64,000 nucleotides of DNA from Claveliimonas monacensis (GTDB lineage Bacteria > Bacillota > Clostridia > Lachnospirales > Lachnospiraceae), in NCBI RefSeq assembly GCF_014982975.1, contig NZ_JADCKL010000003.1, positions 186,001-250,000 of the forward strand. The letters are read 5' to 3'. The position numbers and the translations under genes were made by a program. The first letter of the stretch is position 1. Each line of letters starts with the position of its first letter. Below the pieces are notes generated by a model. That model made no database searches, was not told where the DNA came from, and was given only the letters and a program-made list of their open reading frames with translations. Below are positions 7,650-16,021 of the stretch, in pieces.

Positions 7650-7826
7650 GGTATCCGGGACATAGAGAACCTAGAATATCAGACGCTTTTGGAGCTTCGA
7701 AATCTGTGCTTTTATTCCTGGAAGAAGATCGCCATGGAAATGGATTATGAACTGCGGTATATGCACAAGCTGCACCGGAAGGCTTTGGAGCAGTGTACGG
7801 CTTTTATACTGGCAGGGGAAGAATAG
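7650..7826 (+). pseudogene. remnant of a phage DUF1492/sigma-70-region-4-like gene
   Basis: An open stretch ending at TAG (7824-7826) encodes LEYQTLLELRNLCFYSWKKI followed by AMEMDYELRYMHKLHRKALE. This is the helix-turn-helix pattern of small phage late-gene activators (DUF1492/ArpU-like: 'SW..IA..M.Y....Y.IH..AL'). It has no start codon or ribosome binding site and only the C-terminal third remains. It points to phage-like ancestry for part of the insert. Confidence 0.55.
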
Positions 7827-7834
7827 GGGAAAAG

Positions 7835-7866
7835 CGCATTTCCGGGGCGGAGATGCGCCTTTAAAG
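7835..7866. terminator. inverted repeat between convergent genes
   Basis: GCGCATTTCC and GGAGATGCGC pair around a short G/C loop, followed by CCTTTAAAG. It sits between the plus-strand remnant and the convergent UPF0489 gene and could terminate either strand, although its T-tract is poor. Confidence 0.5.
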
Positions 7867-7873
7867 ACATTTT

Positions 7874-8680
7874 TTAAATTTCTTCGATGTACTCTCTAAA
7901 AATATCCATAATAAAATCTGCACTTGCAGGTGTATAGTTTGGTGATTGGGCTAATAAGGCAAAGTCAAAATCCCCAGAAAACTGTACGTCTTTCACTGTT
8001 GGGATAATTGTCATCGGAACCTCGGGCTCTTTTATTCCGGCATCCAGATATTTTTTCTTGTCATCAACAGAGTCATTGTAGCTAGGAAAGTCCATATTAG
8101 GGTTATAGACAAGTTGAATGGGATTTTTTACAGGATCATCCCAGATGCCATTTTCATGTAAATCTTTTAAAATATCCCATAGGTAATCATTTTTATCGCC
8201 ATTAGGATTGGCACAATATGTGAGCTTAGAAATCCAACGGTATGCAATAGCAAAGAGCAGATAATCTCCGATACCTTCTTGACTCATTTTCCCGAAACGA
8301 TCTATATATTGATTATGTTGTGGTCGGTCTTCAACAGGATATTGTAATAAGGTATTTAAAATATACTTCCAAGAGGAGTAGCCTAATCCTAAATCAGCAT
8401 GGGAATCTATATGGACAACTTCAAAAGGAGTAATCAATTTTCCTTTTTTTATTAGTTCTTTCCAGAAGGTAATGGCCTCATTATGACCTACAATAATTCG
8501 TCCATTTATTTTATTGCTTTTGGATAATCCGAGGTTCTTTTCAAAAAAATAACGGATTCGTTTATTATCCCATACTTCATGTGCATAGTCTTGTTCAGGA
8601 AGGCGATATATTTGCGATTCTCCAATACCAGAAGGAACACATTCTAAGAAATAATCCATATCTAAATCTAAAACTCTCAT
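7874..8680 (-). CDS. UPF0489-family (arginase-fold-like) protein
   Basis: This 268-residue protein begins MRVLDLDMDYFLE and carries VHIDSHADLGLG (about residues 88-99), the UPF0489 signature. That family includes C5orf22-like proteins and, by published work, peptide arginases such as OspR that turn arginine to ornithine in RiPP precursors. The Asp/His motifs resemble metal ligands of the arginase fold (a late SGDFDFALL may supply more). Its ATG overlaps the stop of the upstream membrane-protein gene (ATGA), so the two form an operon. No RiPP precursor or radical-SAM gene is nearby, so the substrate is unknown. Confidence 0.65.
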   Translation of the reverse strand: MRVLDLDMDYFLECVPSGIGESQIYRLPEQDYAHEVWDNKRIRYFFEKNLGLSKSNKINGRIIVGHNEAITFWKELIKKGKLITPFEVVHIDSHADLGLGYSSWKYILNTLLQYPVEDRPQHNQYIDRFGKMSQEGIGDYLLFAIAYRWISKLTYCANPNGDKNDYLWDILKDLHENGIWDDPVKNPIQLVYNPNMDFPSYNDSVDDKKKYLDAGIKEPEVPMTIIPTVKDVQFSGDFDFALLAQSPNYTPASADFIMDIFREYIEEI

Positions 8681-9443
8681 TGCGTATCCTCATTATATGT
8701 GTAATAGTTGCGAATTTCTTCTAAAGACAATTCCTCAAATAAAAGATGTTTTAAGTGCTTTTCCTGGGTTGACAGATACTGTTCGCGTTCTTTTATGAAA
8801 TCGTCTCTTAGTTTCCCTAATGTGGCAAGTATTACGGTTGCTTCTTCCTTGCTACTATAACTAATCCCCATTTGCCGTAAATTTACAATACTTTTTTTGG
8901 CATAACGATATAAAGCAACATACGCTAATTTTAAAGGATGCTTGTCATTATGTTTAAGTCTATTATCGATTCTGAATAATCTTGCTAACTCAAAAAATGA
9001 GGCATCTATTTGCTTTTCAAGTTCAGTTAAATCTATAACAAAAGCAGGGGGATTTTCTACATTCTTCCCAATTATCAAACCAAATGTTTGAGGATCACAG
9101 GATGTGGTAAATGCATCCATTGTTGTTTGAAGCTTGGATAGCCTATTGGATTCATATTCAATGATTTTGTTTACAATATTTAATTCGTTTGCCCGTAGAC
9201 TGATTTTTTCTAATCGATCCTGAGCAATATCATTTTCTTCTTTTTGTTTTGCCATATCGCAAGAAATCCAAGAGTAACGGTGCTTGCATAAGCAAGAAGA
9301 TCTCCTGCATCCCACTTTGCCGTTAAAAAGTCATTTGGAGCTTGAAAGGAAAATAAAAAGTGGATGATGAGGGTAAATAGTACGCTTGCAGATATCCAAC
9401 AACCGATCCAGTGTTTGGAAATAAAATTTTTAAAGTTTTTCAT
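8677..9443 (-). pseudogene. membrane-anchored coiled protein, interrupted by a -1 frameshift
   Basis: The first part (9443 down to about 9240) has two hydrophobic segments (WIGCWISASVLFTLIIHFLF and GDLLAYASTVTLGFLAIW) and ends in lysines. The rest, in the -1 frame, is a 190-residue soluble part starting KQKEENDIAQDRLEKISLRA, rich in heptad-like Leu/Glu. Joined at the A-rich stretch near 9237-9245 they make one plausible protein of about 255 residues. The shift lies at C-AAAAAG, so it may be a real lesion, a sequencing error, or less likely programmed slippage. It is coupled to the UPF0489 gene; function unknown. Confidence 0.6.
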
Positions 9444-9636
9444 AACTTACAATCTATCCTTTGCTATATTTTTAATACAAATAGTAAAAAGACCTCTTAT
9501 ACTCATTTTTATCATATCGCAAAATGTTTTTATTGTACACGACATTTATTTGAAAAGAGGACACTAAAAGACATAGAAAGACACTATGGAAAGATGAAGC
9601 TTTAGTCTGATTAGCAGATCAGTTGATTTTTATGTC

Positions 9637-9654
9637 CGAAAAATATATTTTTCG
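9637..9654. repeat. perfect 18-bp palindrome
   Basis: CGAAAAATATATTTTTCG is a perfect palindrome and is followed by TGTAA, giving TTCGTGTAA, a motif repeated at 9834-9842. It may be a protein-binding site of the element. Confidence 0.5.
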
Positions 9655-9704
9655 TGTAACAGAAAGCGGGAAAAAATAATACGGAACAACCTATAAAAGC
9701 AGAA

Positions 9705-9733
9705 TTGACACCAGATATAATATAAGATAGAAT
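9705..9733 (+). promoter_or_regulatory. uvrB promoter
   Basis: TTGACA (9705-9710), a 17-base spacer and TAGAAT (9728-9733) form a strong promoter. It is followed within six bases by the LexA box, so repressor would block the start site. Confidence 0.75.
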
Positions 9734-9738
9734 AATGG

Positions 9739-9752
9739 GGAACATTTGTTCT
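9739..9752 (+). promoter_or_regulatory. LexA (SOS) box of uvrB-uvrA
   Basis: GGAACATTTGTTCT matches the Gram-positive LexA consensus CGAACATATGTTCG at 11 of 14 positions and retains the dyad GAAC...GTTC. Its position over the predicted transcription start fits DNA-damage-inducible uvrB-uvrA. Confidence 0.75.
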
Positions 9753-9821
9753 CAAAACAACGTTAATGGTTTTGCGACAAAATACGTGCTCGTTGAGATG
9801 TACTTATATTTTAGTGGTTGC

Positions 9822-9842
9822 TTACACGAAAAATTCGTGTAA
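9822..9842. repeat. perfect inverted repeat in the uvrB leader
   Basis: TTACACGAA-AAA-TTCGTGTAA is a perfect 9-bp inverted repeat with a 3-base centre, 41 bases before the uvrB start. It lies in the untranslated leader and has no T-tract. It may be an operator or a recombinase arm site. Confidence 0.6.
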
Positions 9843-9883
9843 ATAACGCTTAAAAACTCAGAATATAATCAGGAGAACAAGTT

Positions 9884-11884
9884 ATGAGTGAAGAAAAAAT
9901 ATTTAAATTGGAGGCCCCGTATCAGCCTACCGGCGACCAGCCGCAGGCGATCGAGGCGCTTGTAAAAGGGTTCCGGGAAGGCAATCAATGCCAGACTTTA
10001 CTGGGGGTTACGGGTTCCGGGAAGACTTTCACCATGGCCAACGTAATCCAGGCATTGAACAAGCCGACGCTGGTCATCGCCCACAATAAAACACTGGCCG
10101 CTCAGTTGTACGGAGAATTCAAGGAGATGTTCCCTGATAACGCAGTGGAGTATTTTGTCTCCTACTACGACTACTACCAGCCGGAGGCCTACGTCCCCTC
10201 ATCGGACACCTACATCGCCAAGGACTCCTCCATCAACGAGGAGATCGATAAGCTGCGGCTGTCGGCCACCGCTTCCCTGGTGGAGAGAAAAGACGTGATC
10301 GTGGTGGCCAGCGTGTCCTGTATCTACGGCCTGGGCGAGCCTCAGAACTTTGAGAAGATGATGGTTTCCCTGCGGCCGGGAATGGAGAAGGATCGGGATG
10401 AGGTGCTGCGGCAGCTCATTGATATCCAATACGAGAGGAATGAGATGGATTTCAAGAGAGGTACGTTCCGGGTGCGGGGCGACGTGCTGGAGATCATTCC
10501 GGCCAACGAGGCGGATACAGCTGTGAGGGTGGAATTCTTTGGAGATGAGATTGACCGCATCACTCAGATCGACGTGCTCACAGGAGAGATCAAAGGGGAG
10601 CTGGAGCATGTGGCCATCTTTCCGGCGTCCCACTATGTAGTGCCGGCGGAGCAGATCCGGCGGGCTGCGGATGCCATTGAAAAAGAGCTGGAAGAACGAG
10701 TTCAGTATTTTAAGAGCGAGGACAAGCTGCTGGAGGCTCAGAGGATCGCGGAGAGGACCAATTTTGATGTGGAGATGCTCAAGGAGACAGGATTTTGCTC
10801 CGGTATCGAGAACTATTCCAGGCATCTGTCCGGGCTGGCACCGGGACAGCCGCCCTACACACTGATGGATTTCTTTAAAGATGATTTCCTGATCATCATC
10901 GACGAGTCCCACAAGACCATTCCCCAGATCGGGGCCATGTATCACGGCGATCAGTCCAGGAAGCGGACCCTTGTGGAGTACGGGTTCCGTCTTCCTTCAG
11001 CGCTGGACAACAGGCCTTTAAGTTTTAATGAGTTTGAGGAGCGGATCGACCAGATCATGTTCGTGTCTGCCACACCGGGAGAGTACGAGGCAGACCATGA
11101 GCTTCTGCGGGCGGAACAGGTGATCCGTCCTACCGGGCTGCTGGATCCTGAGGTGGAAGTGCGCCCTGTGGAAGGCCAGATTGATGACCTGGTGGCTGAG
11201 GTTAAGAAAGAAATTGAGAAAAAGAACAAGATCCTGATCACCACGCTGACTAAACGGATGGCGGAGGATCTGACGGACTATATGAAAGAGCTGGGGATAC
11301 GGGTGCGGTATCTCCATTCAGATATTGACACGCTGGAGAGAACAGAGATTGTTCGGGATATGCGTCTGGATGTCTTTGACGTGCTTGTGGGCATCAATCT
11401 TCTGAGAGAAGGACTGGACATACCGGAGATCACACTGGTTGCAATCCTGGATGCGGACAAAGAAGGCTTCCTTCGATCCGAGACATCTCTCATTCAGACC
11501 ATCGGGCGGGCTGCCAGAAATGCGCAGGGCCATGTGATCATGTATGCAGACACGATCACAGACTCGATGCGCCAGGCCATGGATGAGACCCAGAGAAGGC
11601 GCCAGATCCAGATGGCTTACAACGAAGAACACGGCATTACGCCTACTACCATCCAGAAATCAGTTCGGGATCTGATCAGCATCTCAAAGAAGGTAGCGGC
11701 AGAGGAGATGCGCATGGAGAAAGATCCGGAGTCCATGAGCAGGAAAGAACTGGAGAAGCTGATCAAAGAGCTGGAAAAGCAGATGCGCAGGGCAGCCGCG
11801 GATCTGAATTTCGAGGCGGCAGCAGAGCTGCGTGACAAGATGACTGAGCTGAAAAAGCAGCTTCAGGATATGGACGATGAATAA
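9884..11884 (+). CDS. uvrB: excinuclease ABC subunit B
   Basis: This 666-residue DNA-damage verification subunit of UvrABC nucleotide excision repair is a full-length family member. It has Walker A GVTGSGKT (about 41-48), the beta-hairpin region [13 protein letters not shown] (about 93-105), DESH (about 341), helicase motif V/VI ([22 protein letters not shown]) and a C-terminal UVR motif ([20 protein letters not shown]) that contacts UvrC/UvrA. The ATG follows CAGGAGAACAAGTT. The first 94 codons probably came with the 6.4-10.2 kb element, since an unrelated-in-detail uvrB 5' end lies at 6110. It is transcribed with uvrA from an SOS promoter. Confidence 0.97.
   Translation: MSEEKIFKLEAPYQPTGDQPQAIEALVKGFREGNQCQTLLGVTGSGKTFTMANVIQALNKPTLVIAHNKTLAAQLYGEFKEMFPDNAVEYFVSYYDYYQPEAYVPSSDTYIAKDSSINEEIDKLRLSATASLVERKDVIVVASVSCIYGLGEPQNFEKMMVSLRPGMEKDRDEVLRQLIDIQYERNEMDFKRGTFRVRGDVLEIIPANEADTAVRVEFFGDEIDRITQIDVLTGEIKGELEHVAIFPASHYVVPAEQIRRAADAIEKELEERVQYFKSEDKLLEAQRIAERTNFDVEMLKETGFCSGIENYSRHLSGLAPGQPPYTLMDFFKDDFLIIIDESHKTIPQIGAMYHGDQSRKRTLVEYGFRLPSALDNRPLSFNEFEERIDQIMFVSATPGEYEADHELLRAEQVIRPTGLLDPEVEVRPVEGQIDDLVAEVKKEIEKKNKILITTLTKRMAEDLTDYMKELGIRVRYLHSDIDTLERTEIVRDMRLDVFDVLVGINLLREGLDIPEITLVAILDADKEGFLRSETSLIQTIGRAARNAQGHVIMYADTITDSMRQAMDETQRRRQIQMAYNEEHGITPTTIQKSVRDLISISKKVAAEEMRMEKDPESMSRKELEKLIKELEKQMRRAAADLNFEAAAELRDKMTELKKQLQDMDDE
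10157..10164 (+). other. candidate right attachment core (attR)
   Basis: GTCTCCTA lies inside intact uvrB at the codons for V-S-Y. It is identical to 6374-6381, where the truncated copy leaves homology, and preserves the reading frame across the junction. Confidence 0.5.
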
Positions 11885-11937
11885 AAGTATGTATAAAATA
11901 TCGCCTGTGAGCAGAGCATAAGATAAGGAGAAACAAT

Positions 11938-14778
11938 ATGGCAGCAAAAAGCGGCACAAAGTATATTAAGATCAGAGGTGCCAATGAGCACAATCTGAAA
12001 AATATAAATCTGGATATCCCCAGAGATGAGCTGGTGGTGCTGACAGGACTTTCCGGGTCGGGTAAATCTTCTCTGGCCTTTGACACCATCTACGCAGAGG
12101 GGCAGAGAAGGTACATGGAATCGTTGTCTTCCTATGCGAGACAATTCCTGGGGCAGATGGAAAAGCCGAATGTGGAGAGTATAGAAGGACTTCCCCCGGC
12201 TATTTCCATTGACCAGAAGTCCACAAACAGGAATCCCAGATCTACGGTAGGGACAGTGACAGAAATCTATGACTATTTCCGCCTTCTCTATGCCAGAGTG
12301 GGCATTCCCCACTGTCCTAAGTGCGGCAGGGAGATCCGGAAACAGACAGTGGACCAGATGGTGGACCAGATCATGGAATTGCCGGAGCGGACAAAGATCC
12401 AGCTCCTGGCGCCGGTGGTGCGAGGCCGCAAGGGAACTCATGCAAAACTCTTTGAGAGGGCCAAGAAAAGCGGCTATGTGCGCGTCCGGGTGGACGGTAA
12501 TATGTACGAACTATCGGAAGACATTGTCCTGGATAAGAATATCAAGCACAATATAGAAATTATTGTGGACAGGCTGGTGGTCAAACCGGGGATCGAGAAG
12601 CGCCTCACAGACTCTGTGGAGAGCGTGCTGCACCTGGCAGAAGGACTTCTCGTGGTGGACGTGATCGGCGGGGAACCTATGAATTTCAGCCAGAGCTTTT
12701 CCTGCCCGGACTGCGGGATCAGCATTGACGAGATCGAGCCCCGCAGCTTTTCCTTCAACAACCCATTCGGCGCCTGCCCGGAGTGCTATGGCCTGGGCTA
12801 CAAGATGGAATTTGACGAGGATCTGATGATCCCGGATAAGTCGCTGAGCATTGACCAGGGGGCTATTGCGGTGCTGGGGTGGCAGTCCTGCACGGACAAA
12901 GGAAGCTATACACGGGCCATTCTGGAAGCCCTGGCCAAAGAGTACAAATTCTCATTGAGTACGCCCTTTAAAGATTATCCCAAGAAAATACATGATATCC
13001 TCATCTACGGAACCAATGGAAAAGAAGTGAAAGTGCACTACAGGGGACAGAGAGGGGAAGGGATTTATGATGTGGCTTTTGAGGGACTGGTCAAAAGCGT
13101 GGAGCGCCGGTACAGAGAGACAGGGTCCGAGGTGACCAAGGCAGAGTATGAGACATTTATGCGCATCACTCCCTGTCACGAGTGCGGCGGCCAGAGACTG
13201 AAGAAGTCATCGCTGGCAGTGACAGTGGGAGGAATGAATATTGCGGAGATTACAGCCCTCTCTGTGGAAAAGCTGCAGGAATTCCTGCAAAACCTGGAGC
13301 TTACAAAGCAGCAGATGCTGATCGGCGGACAGATTTTGAAGGAAATCCGTGCAAGGATCCAGTTTCTCATGGACGTGGGACTGGATTATCTGACTCTGGC
13401 GAGGGCCACGGGCTCTCTCTCCGGCGGGGAGGCCCAGCGGATCCGCCTGGCCACCCAGATCGGTTCCGGTTTGGTGGGTGTGGCCTATATCCTGGACGAG
13501 CCCAGCATCGGGCTTCACCAGAGGGACAACGACAAGCTGCTGGCCACATTGAAGCACTTGCGGGATCTGGGAAATTCCGTGATCGTGGTGGAACACGATG
13601 AGGACACCATGATGGAGGCGGACTATATCGTGGACATCGGTCCCGGTGCAGGGGAGCACGGCGGCCAGGTGGTAGCCCAGGGTACGGCCCAGGAGATCAT
13701 GAAGAATAAAAAATCTATTACCGGCGCATATTTAAGTGGTAGAACGAAAATCCCTGTTCCCACAGAGAGAAAGAAACCGACAGGGTGGATCAAAGTATTG
13801 GGCGCCCAGGAGAATAACCTGAAGAATATAGATGTGGATATTCCGCTTGGCGTTATGACCTGCGTGACAGGAGTGTCCGGTTCCGGCAAAAGTTCCCTTG
13901 TCAATGAGATCGTGTACAAGCGGCTGGCCAGAGAGCTGAACCGTGCCAGGACGATCCCCGGGAAGCACAAGGACATCCTTGGGATGGAGCAGCTGGACAA
14001 GGTGATCGATATTGACCAGTCACCCATCGGGCGGACACCCAGGTCCAATCCGGCCACCTACACGGGTGTGTTTGATCTGATAAGGGATCTCTTTGCAGCC
14101 ACGCCGGATGCAAAGGCGCGGGGATATAAGAAGGGAAGATTCAGTTTCAATGTGAAAGGCGGACGGTGCGAGGCCTGCAGCGGGGACGGTATTTTAAAGA
14201 TAGAGATGCATTTCCTTCCAGATGTATATGTGCCCTGCGAGGTCTGCGGCGGAAAGCGGTACAACAGGGAGACGCTGGAAGTGCTCTACAAGGGAAAGAG
14301 CATCTACGACGTGCTGAATATGACGGTGGAGGAGGCTCTGGAGTTCTTTGAGCCGGTGCCCAGCATCCGAAGAAAAATGGAGACCCTCTACGATGTGGGG
14401 CTTTCCTACATTCGTCTGGGACAGCCCTCCACCACTCTCTCCGGCGGGGAGGCCCAGCGGATCAAGCTGGCCACGGAGCTGAGCAAGAGAAGTACGGGAA
14501 AGACCATCTACATTCTGGATGAGCCGACCACCGGACTTCATTTTGCCGACGTGCACAAGCTGACAGAGATCCTGCGCCGACTTGCGTCGGATGGAAATAC
14601 AGTCCTTGTCATTGAACATAACCTGGACGTGATCAAAACGGCAGACTATATTATCGATATCGGACCTGAGGGAGGAGATCGGGGCGGTACTGTGGTGGCC
14701 TGCGGGACTCCGGAGGAGATCGCGGCGAATCCTGCATCTTATACAGGAAAGTATATTGACATGATGCTGAAGCGATAG
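11938..14778 (+). CDS. uvrA: excinuclease ABC subunit A
   Basis: This 946-residue ATPase dimer loads UvrB on damaged DNA. It has two ABC modules: Walker [13 protein letters not shown] (about 38) and [13 protein letters not shown] (about 643), with signatures [13 protein letters not shown] and [13 protein letters not shown]. Zinc modules show [20 protein letters not shown], and late CEACSGDG with [10 protein letters not shown]. The spacing from uvrB is 53 bases with ATAAGGAG upstream of the ATG, so they form one operon under the LexA box at 9739. No defects were seen. Confidence 0.97.
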   Translation: MAAKSGTKYIKIRGANEHNLKNINLDIPRDELVVLTGLSGSGKSSLAFDTIYAEGQRRYMESLSSYARQFLGQMEKPNVESIEGLPPAISIDQKSTNRNPRSTVGTVTEIYDYFRLLYARVGIPHCPKCGREIRKQTVDQMVDQIMELPERTKIQLLAPVVRGRKGTHAKLFERAKKSGYVRVRVDGNMYELSEDIVLDKNIKHNIEIIVDRLVVKPGIEKRLTDSVESVLHLAEGLLVVDVIGGEPMNFSQSFSCPDCGISIDEIEPRSFSFNNPFGACPECYGLGYKMEFDEDLMIPDKSLSIDQGAIAVLGWQSCTDKGSYTRAILEALAKEYKFSLSTPFKDYPKKIHDILIYGTNGKEVKVHYRGQRGEGIYDVAFEGLVKSVERRYRETGSEVTKAEYETFMRITPCHECGGQRLKKSSLAVTVGGMNIAEITALSVEKLQEFLQNLELTKQQMLIGGQILKEIRARIQFLMDVGLDYLTLARATGSLSGGEAQRIRLATQIGSGLVGVAYILDEPSIGLHQRDNDKLLATLKHLRDLGNSVIVVEHDEDTMMEADYIVDIGPGAGEHGGQVVAQGTAQEIMKNKKSITGAYLSGRTKIPVPTERKKPTGWIKVLGAQENNLKNIDVDIPLGVMTCVTGVSGSGKSSLVNEIVYKRLARELNRARTIPGKHKDILGMEQLDKVIDIDQSPIGRTPRSNPATYTGVFDLIRDLFAATPDAKARGYKKGRFSFNVKGGRCEACSGDGILKIEMHFLPDVYVPCEVCGGKRYNRETLEVLYKGKSIYDVLNMTVEEALEFFEPVPSIRRKMETLYDVGLSYIRLGQPSTTLSGGEAQRIKLATELSKRSTGKTIYILDEPTTGLHFADVHKLTEILRRLASDGNTVLVIEHNLDVIKTADYIIDIGPEGGDRGGTVVACGTPEEIAANPASYTGKYIDMMLKR

Positions 14779-14828
14779 CCGGCCGGAAAAGGGAAAGAAA
14801 GACATAAGAAAGTTTTAAGAAAAAATAC

Positions 14829-14857
14829 TTTCCATTTTCAGGAAAGTTTATTATAAT
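14829..14857 (+). promoter_or_regulatory. promoter of the mreB-like gene
   Basis: TTTCCA (14829-14834), a 17-base spacer and TATAAT (14852-14857) lie about 110 bases upstream of the ATG at 14968. Confidence 0.5.
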
Positions 14858-14967
14858 GTTATGTGCATGCAGGAGCATGTGTAATCCGCGAAAACACGGT
14901 GAATCTGACGAAAGATGACAAATAATATAAATGACATAAACAGCTCGTGTGAAAGGAGACATTGCGC

Positions 14968-15957
14968 ATGTCAGTAGATATCGGAATTGATTTGGGTACA
15001 GCAAGCGTCCTTGTGTACATTAAGGGAAAGGGCGTTATATTAAAAGAACCTTCTGTGGTGGCCTTTGACAGGGATACTAATGCTATCAAGGCCATCGGCG
15101 AGGAGGCAAGACTCATGCTGGGAAGGACCCCGGGCAATATTGTGGCAGTGCGTCCTCTGCGCCAGGGGGTTATTTCTGACTATACAGTGACAGAAAAGAT
15201 GATCAAATATTTTGTGCAGAAAGCGATGGGGCGCCGCACATTTAAAAAACCCAGGATCAGCATCTGCGTTCCAAGCGGTGTAACGGAGGTCGAGAGAAAA
15301 GCCGTGGAGGAGGCTACTTATGCGGCCGGCGCGCGGGAGGTTCTGCTCATTGAGGAGCCGGTGGCGGCAGCCATCGGGGCGGGCATCGACATCTCCAAGC
15401 CCTGCGGAAACATGATCGTGGACATTGGCGGCGGCACATCCGACATAGCGGTGATCTCCCTTGGAGGTACAGTTGTCAATACATCCATCAAGATTGCGGG
15501 AGATGACTTTGATGAGGCCATTGTCCGCTATATGAGGAAAAAGCATAATCTGCTCATCGGAGAGCGGACGGCGGAAGATATCAAGATCAAGATCGGGACG
15601 ACCTATCCTCTTGTGGAGGAGGAGTCCATGGAAGTGCGCGGGCGCAATCTTGTGACCGGCCTTCCCAAGACAGTCACTGTCACATCCTCTGAGACGGAGG
15701 AGGCTCTCCGGGAGACAACCAGTCAGATCGTGGAAGCTGTGATCGGTGTGCTTGAGAGAACACCGCCGGAGCTCTCTGCGGACATCCTGGACCGGGGGAT
15801 CGTGCTTACCGGCGGCGGCGCTATGTTGCGAGGGCTGGAGGAGCTGATCGAGGAGCGGACAGGTATCAATACAATGACAGCCGAAGATCCCATGAAAGTG
15901 GTTGCCATTGGAACGGGACAGTTTGTAGAGTTTATGAGCAATCGGAAAGAGATTTAG
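14968..15957 (+). CDS. mreB: rod-shape actin homologue MreB/Mbl
   Basis: This 329-residue bacterial actin forms membrane-associated filaments that guide cell-wall synthesis. It shows phosphate-1 DIGIDLGTASV, phosphate-2 VDIGGGTSDIAVISLGG and the adenosine motif LTGGGAMLRGLEEL. I chose the ATG at 14968 (AAAGGAG nine bases upstream) over a TTG six bases earlier. It sits alone, not with mreCD, and ends in a strong terminator; such solitary copies in Clostridia are often Mbl or MreBH. The mreB symbol is therefore family level. Confidence 0.9.
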   Translation: MSVDIGIDLGTASVLVYIKGKGVILKEPSVVAFDRDTNAIKAIGEEARLMLGRTPGNIVAVRPLRQGVISDYTVTEKMIKYFVQKAMGRRTFKKPRISICVPSGVTEVERKAVEEATYAAGAREVLLIEEPVAAAIGAGIDISKPCGNMIVDIGGGTSDIAVISLGGTVVNTSIKIAGDDFDEAIVRYMRKKHNLLIGERTAEDIKIKIGTTYPLVEEESMEVRGRNLVTGLPKTVTVTSSETEEALRETTSQIVEAVIGVLERTPPELSADILDRGIVLTGGGAMLRGLEELIEERTGINTMTAEDPMKVVAIGTGQFVEFMSNRKEI

Positions 15958-15965
15958 AGACAGTC

Positions 15966-15995
15966 TGCCGCCGGAATGATTTCCGGCGGCAATTT
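15966..15995 (+). terminator. rho-independent terminator
   Basis: TGCCGCCGGAA-tga-TTTCCGGCGGCA is followed by ATTTT just after the mreB-like stop. Confidence 0.85.
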
Positions 15996-16021
15996 TCATT
16001 ACAAAGAGGATCTATATTTAC

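Larger units (their letters stand above)
9444..9883. other. AT-rich region upstream of intact uvrB
   Basis: It contains the right-end element repeat (about 9559-9590), two perfect palindromes (9637-9654, 9822-9842), the uvrB promoter and the LexA box. No gene longer than about 65 codons with a start and ribosome binding site is evident. Confidence 0.6.
6382..10164. mobile_element. putative integrated element in uvrB, lacking a recombinase
   Basis: This is about 3.8 kb of mostly AT-rich DNA bounded by the two GTCTCCTA copies. It holds a structured leader and PBECR4-like gene, a phage-gene remnant, a minus-strand two-gene unit, and a promoter, LexA box and first 94 codons of uvrB that restore the interrupted gene. 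Near the left end GGACTAAACAGCACGAAAAG (minus strand, about 6415-6435) resembles GGACACTAAAAGACATAGAA at the right end (about 9559-9580). GAAAAATTCGT also occurs at both ends (6514, 9828). No integrase or transposase is visible, so it would be a remnant or be mobilised in trans (CIME-like). Confidence 0.5.

Noticed and set aside
9225-9260. Programmed -1 ribosomal frameshift
   Set aside because: The slip sequence C-AAAAAG does not fit the usual heptamer and no strong downstream stem was evident.
6382-9883. Integrase, relaxase or replication gene for the uvrB element
   Set aside because: I looked for tyrosine or serine recombinase, relaxase and Rep motifs on both strands and found none.
10199-14805. 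Several long minus-strand frames under uvrB and uvrA
   Set aside because: They are shadows of highly conserved GC-rich genes on the other strand.
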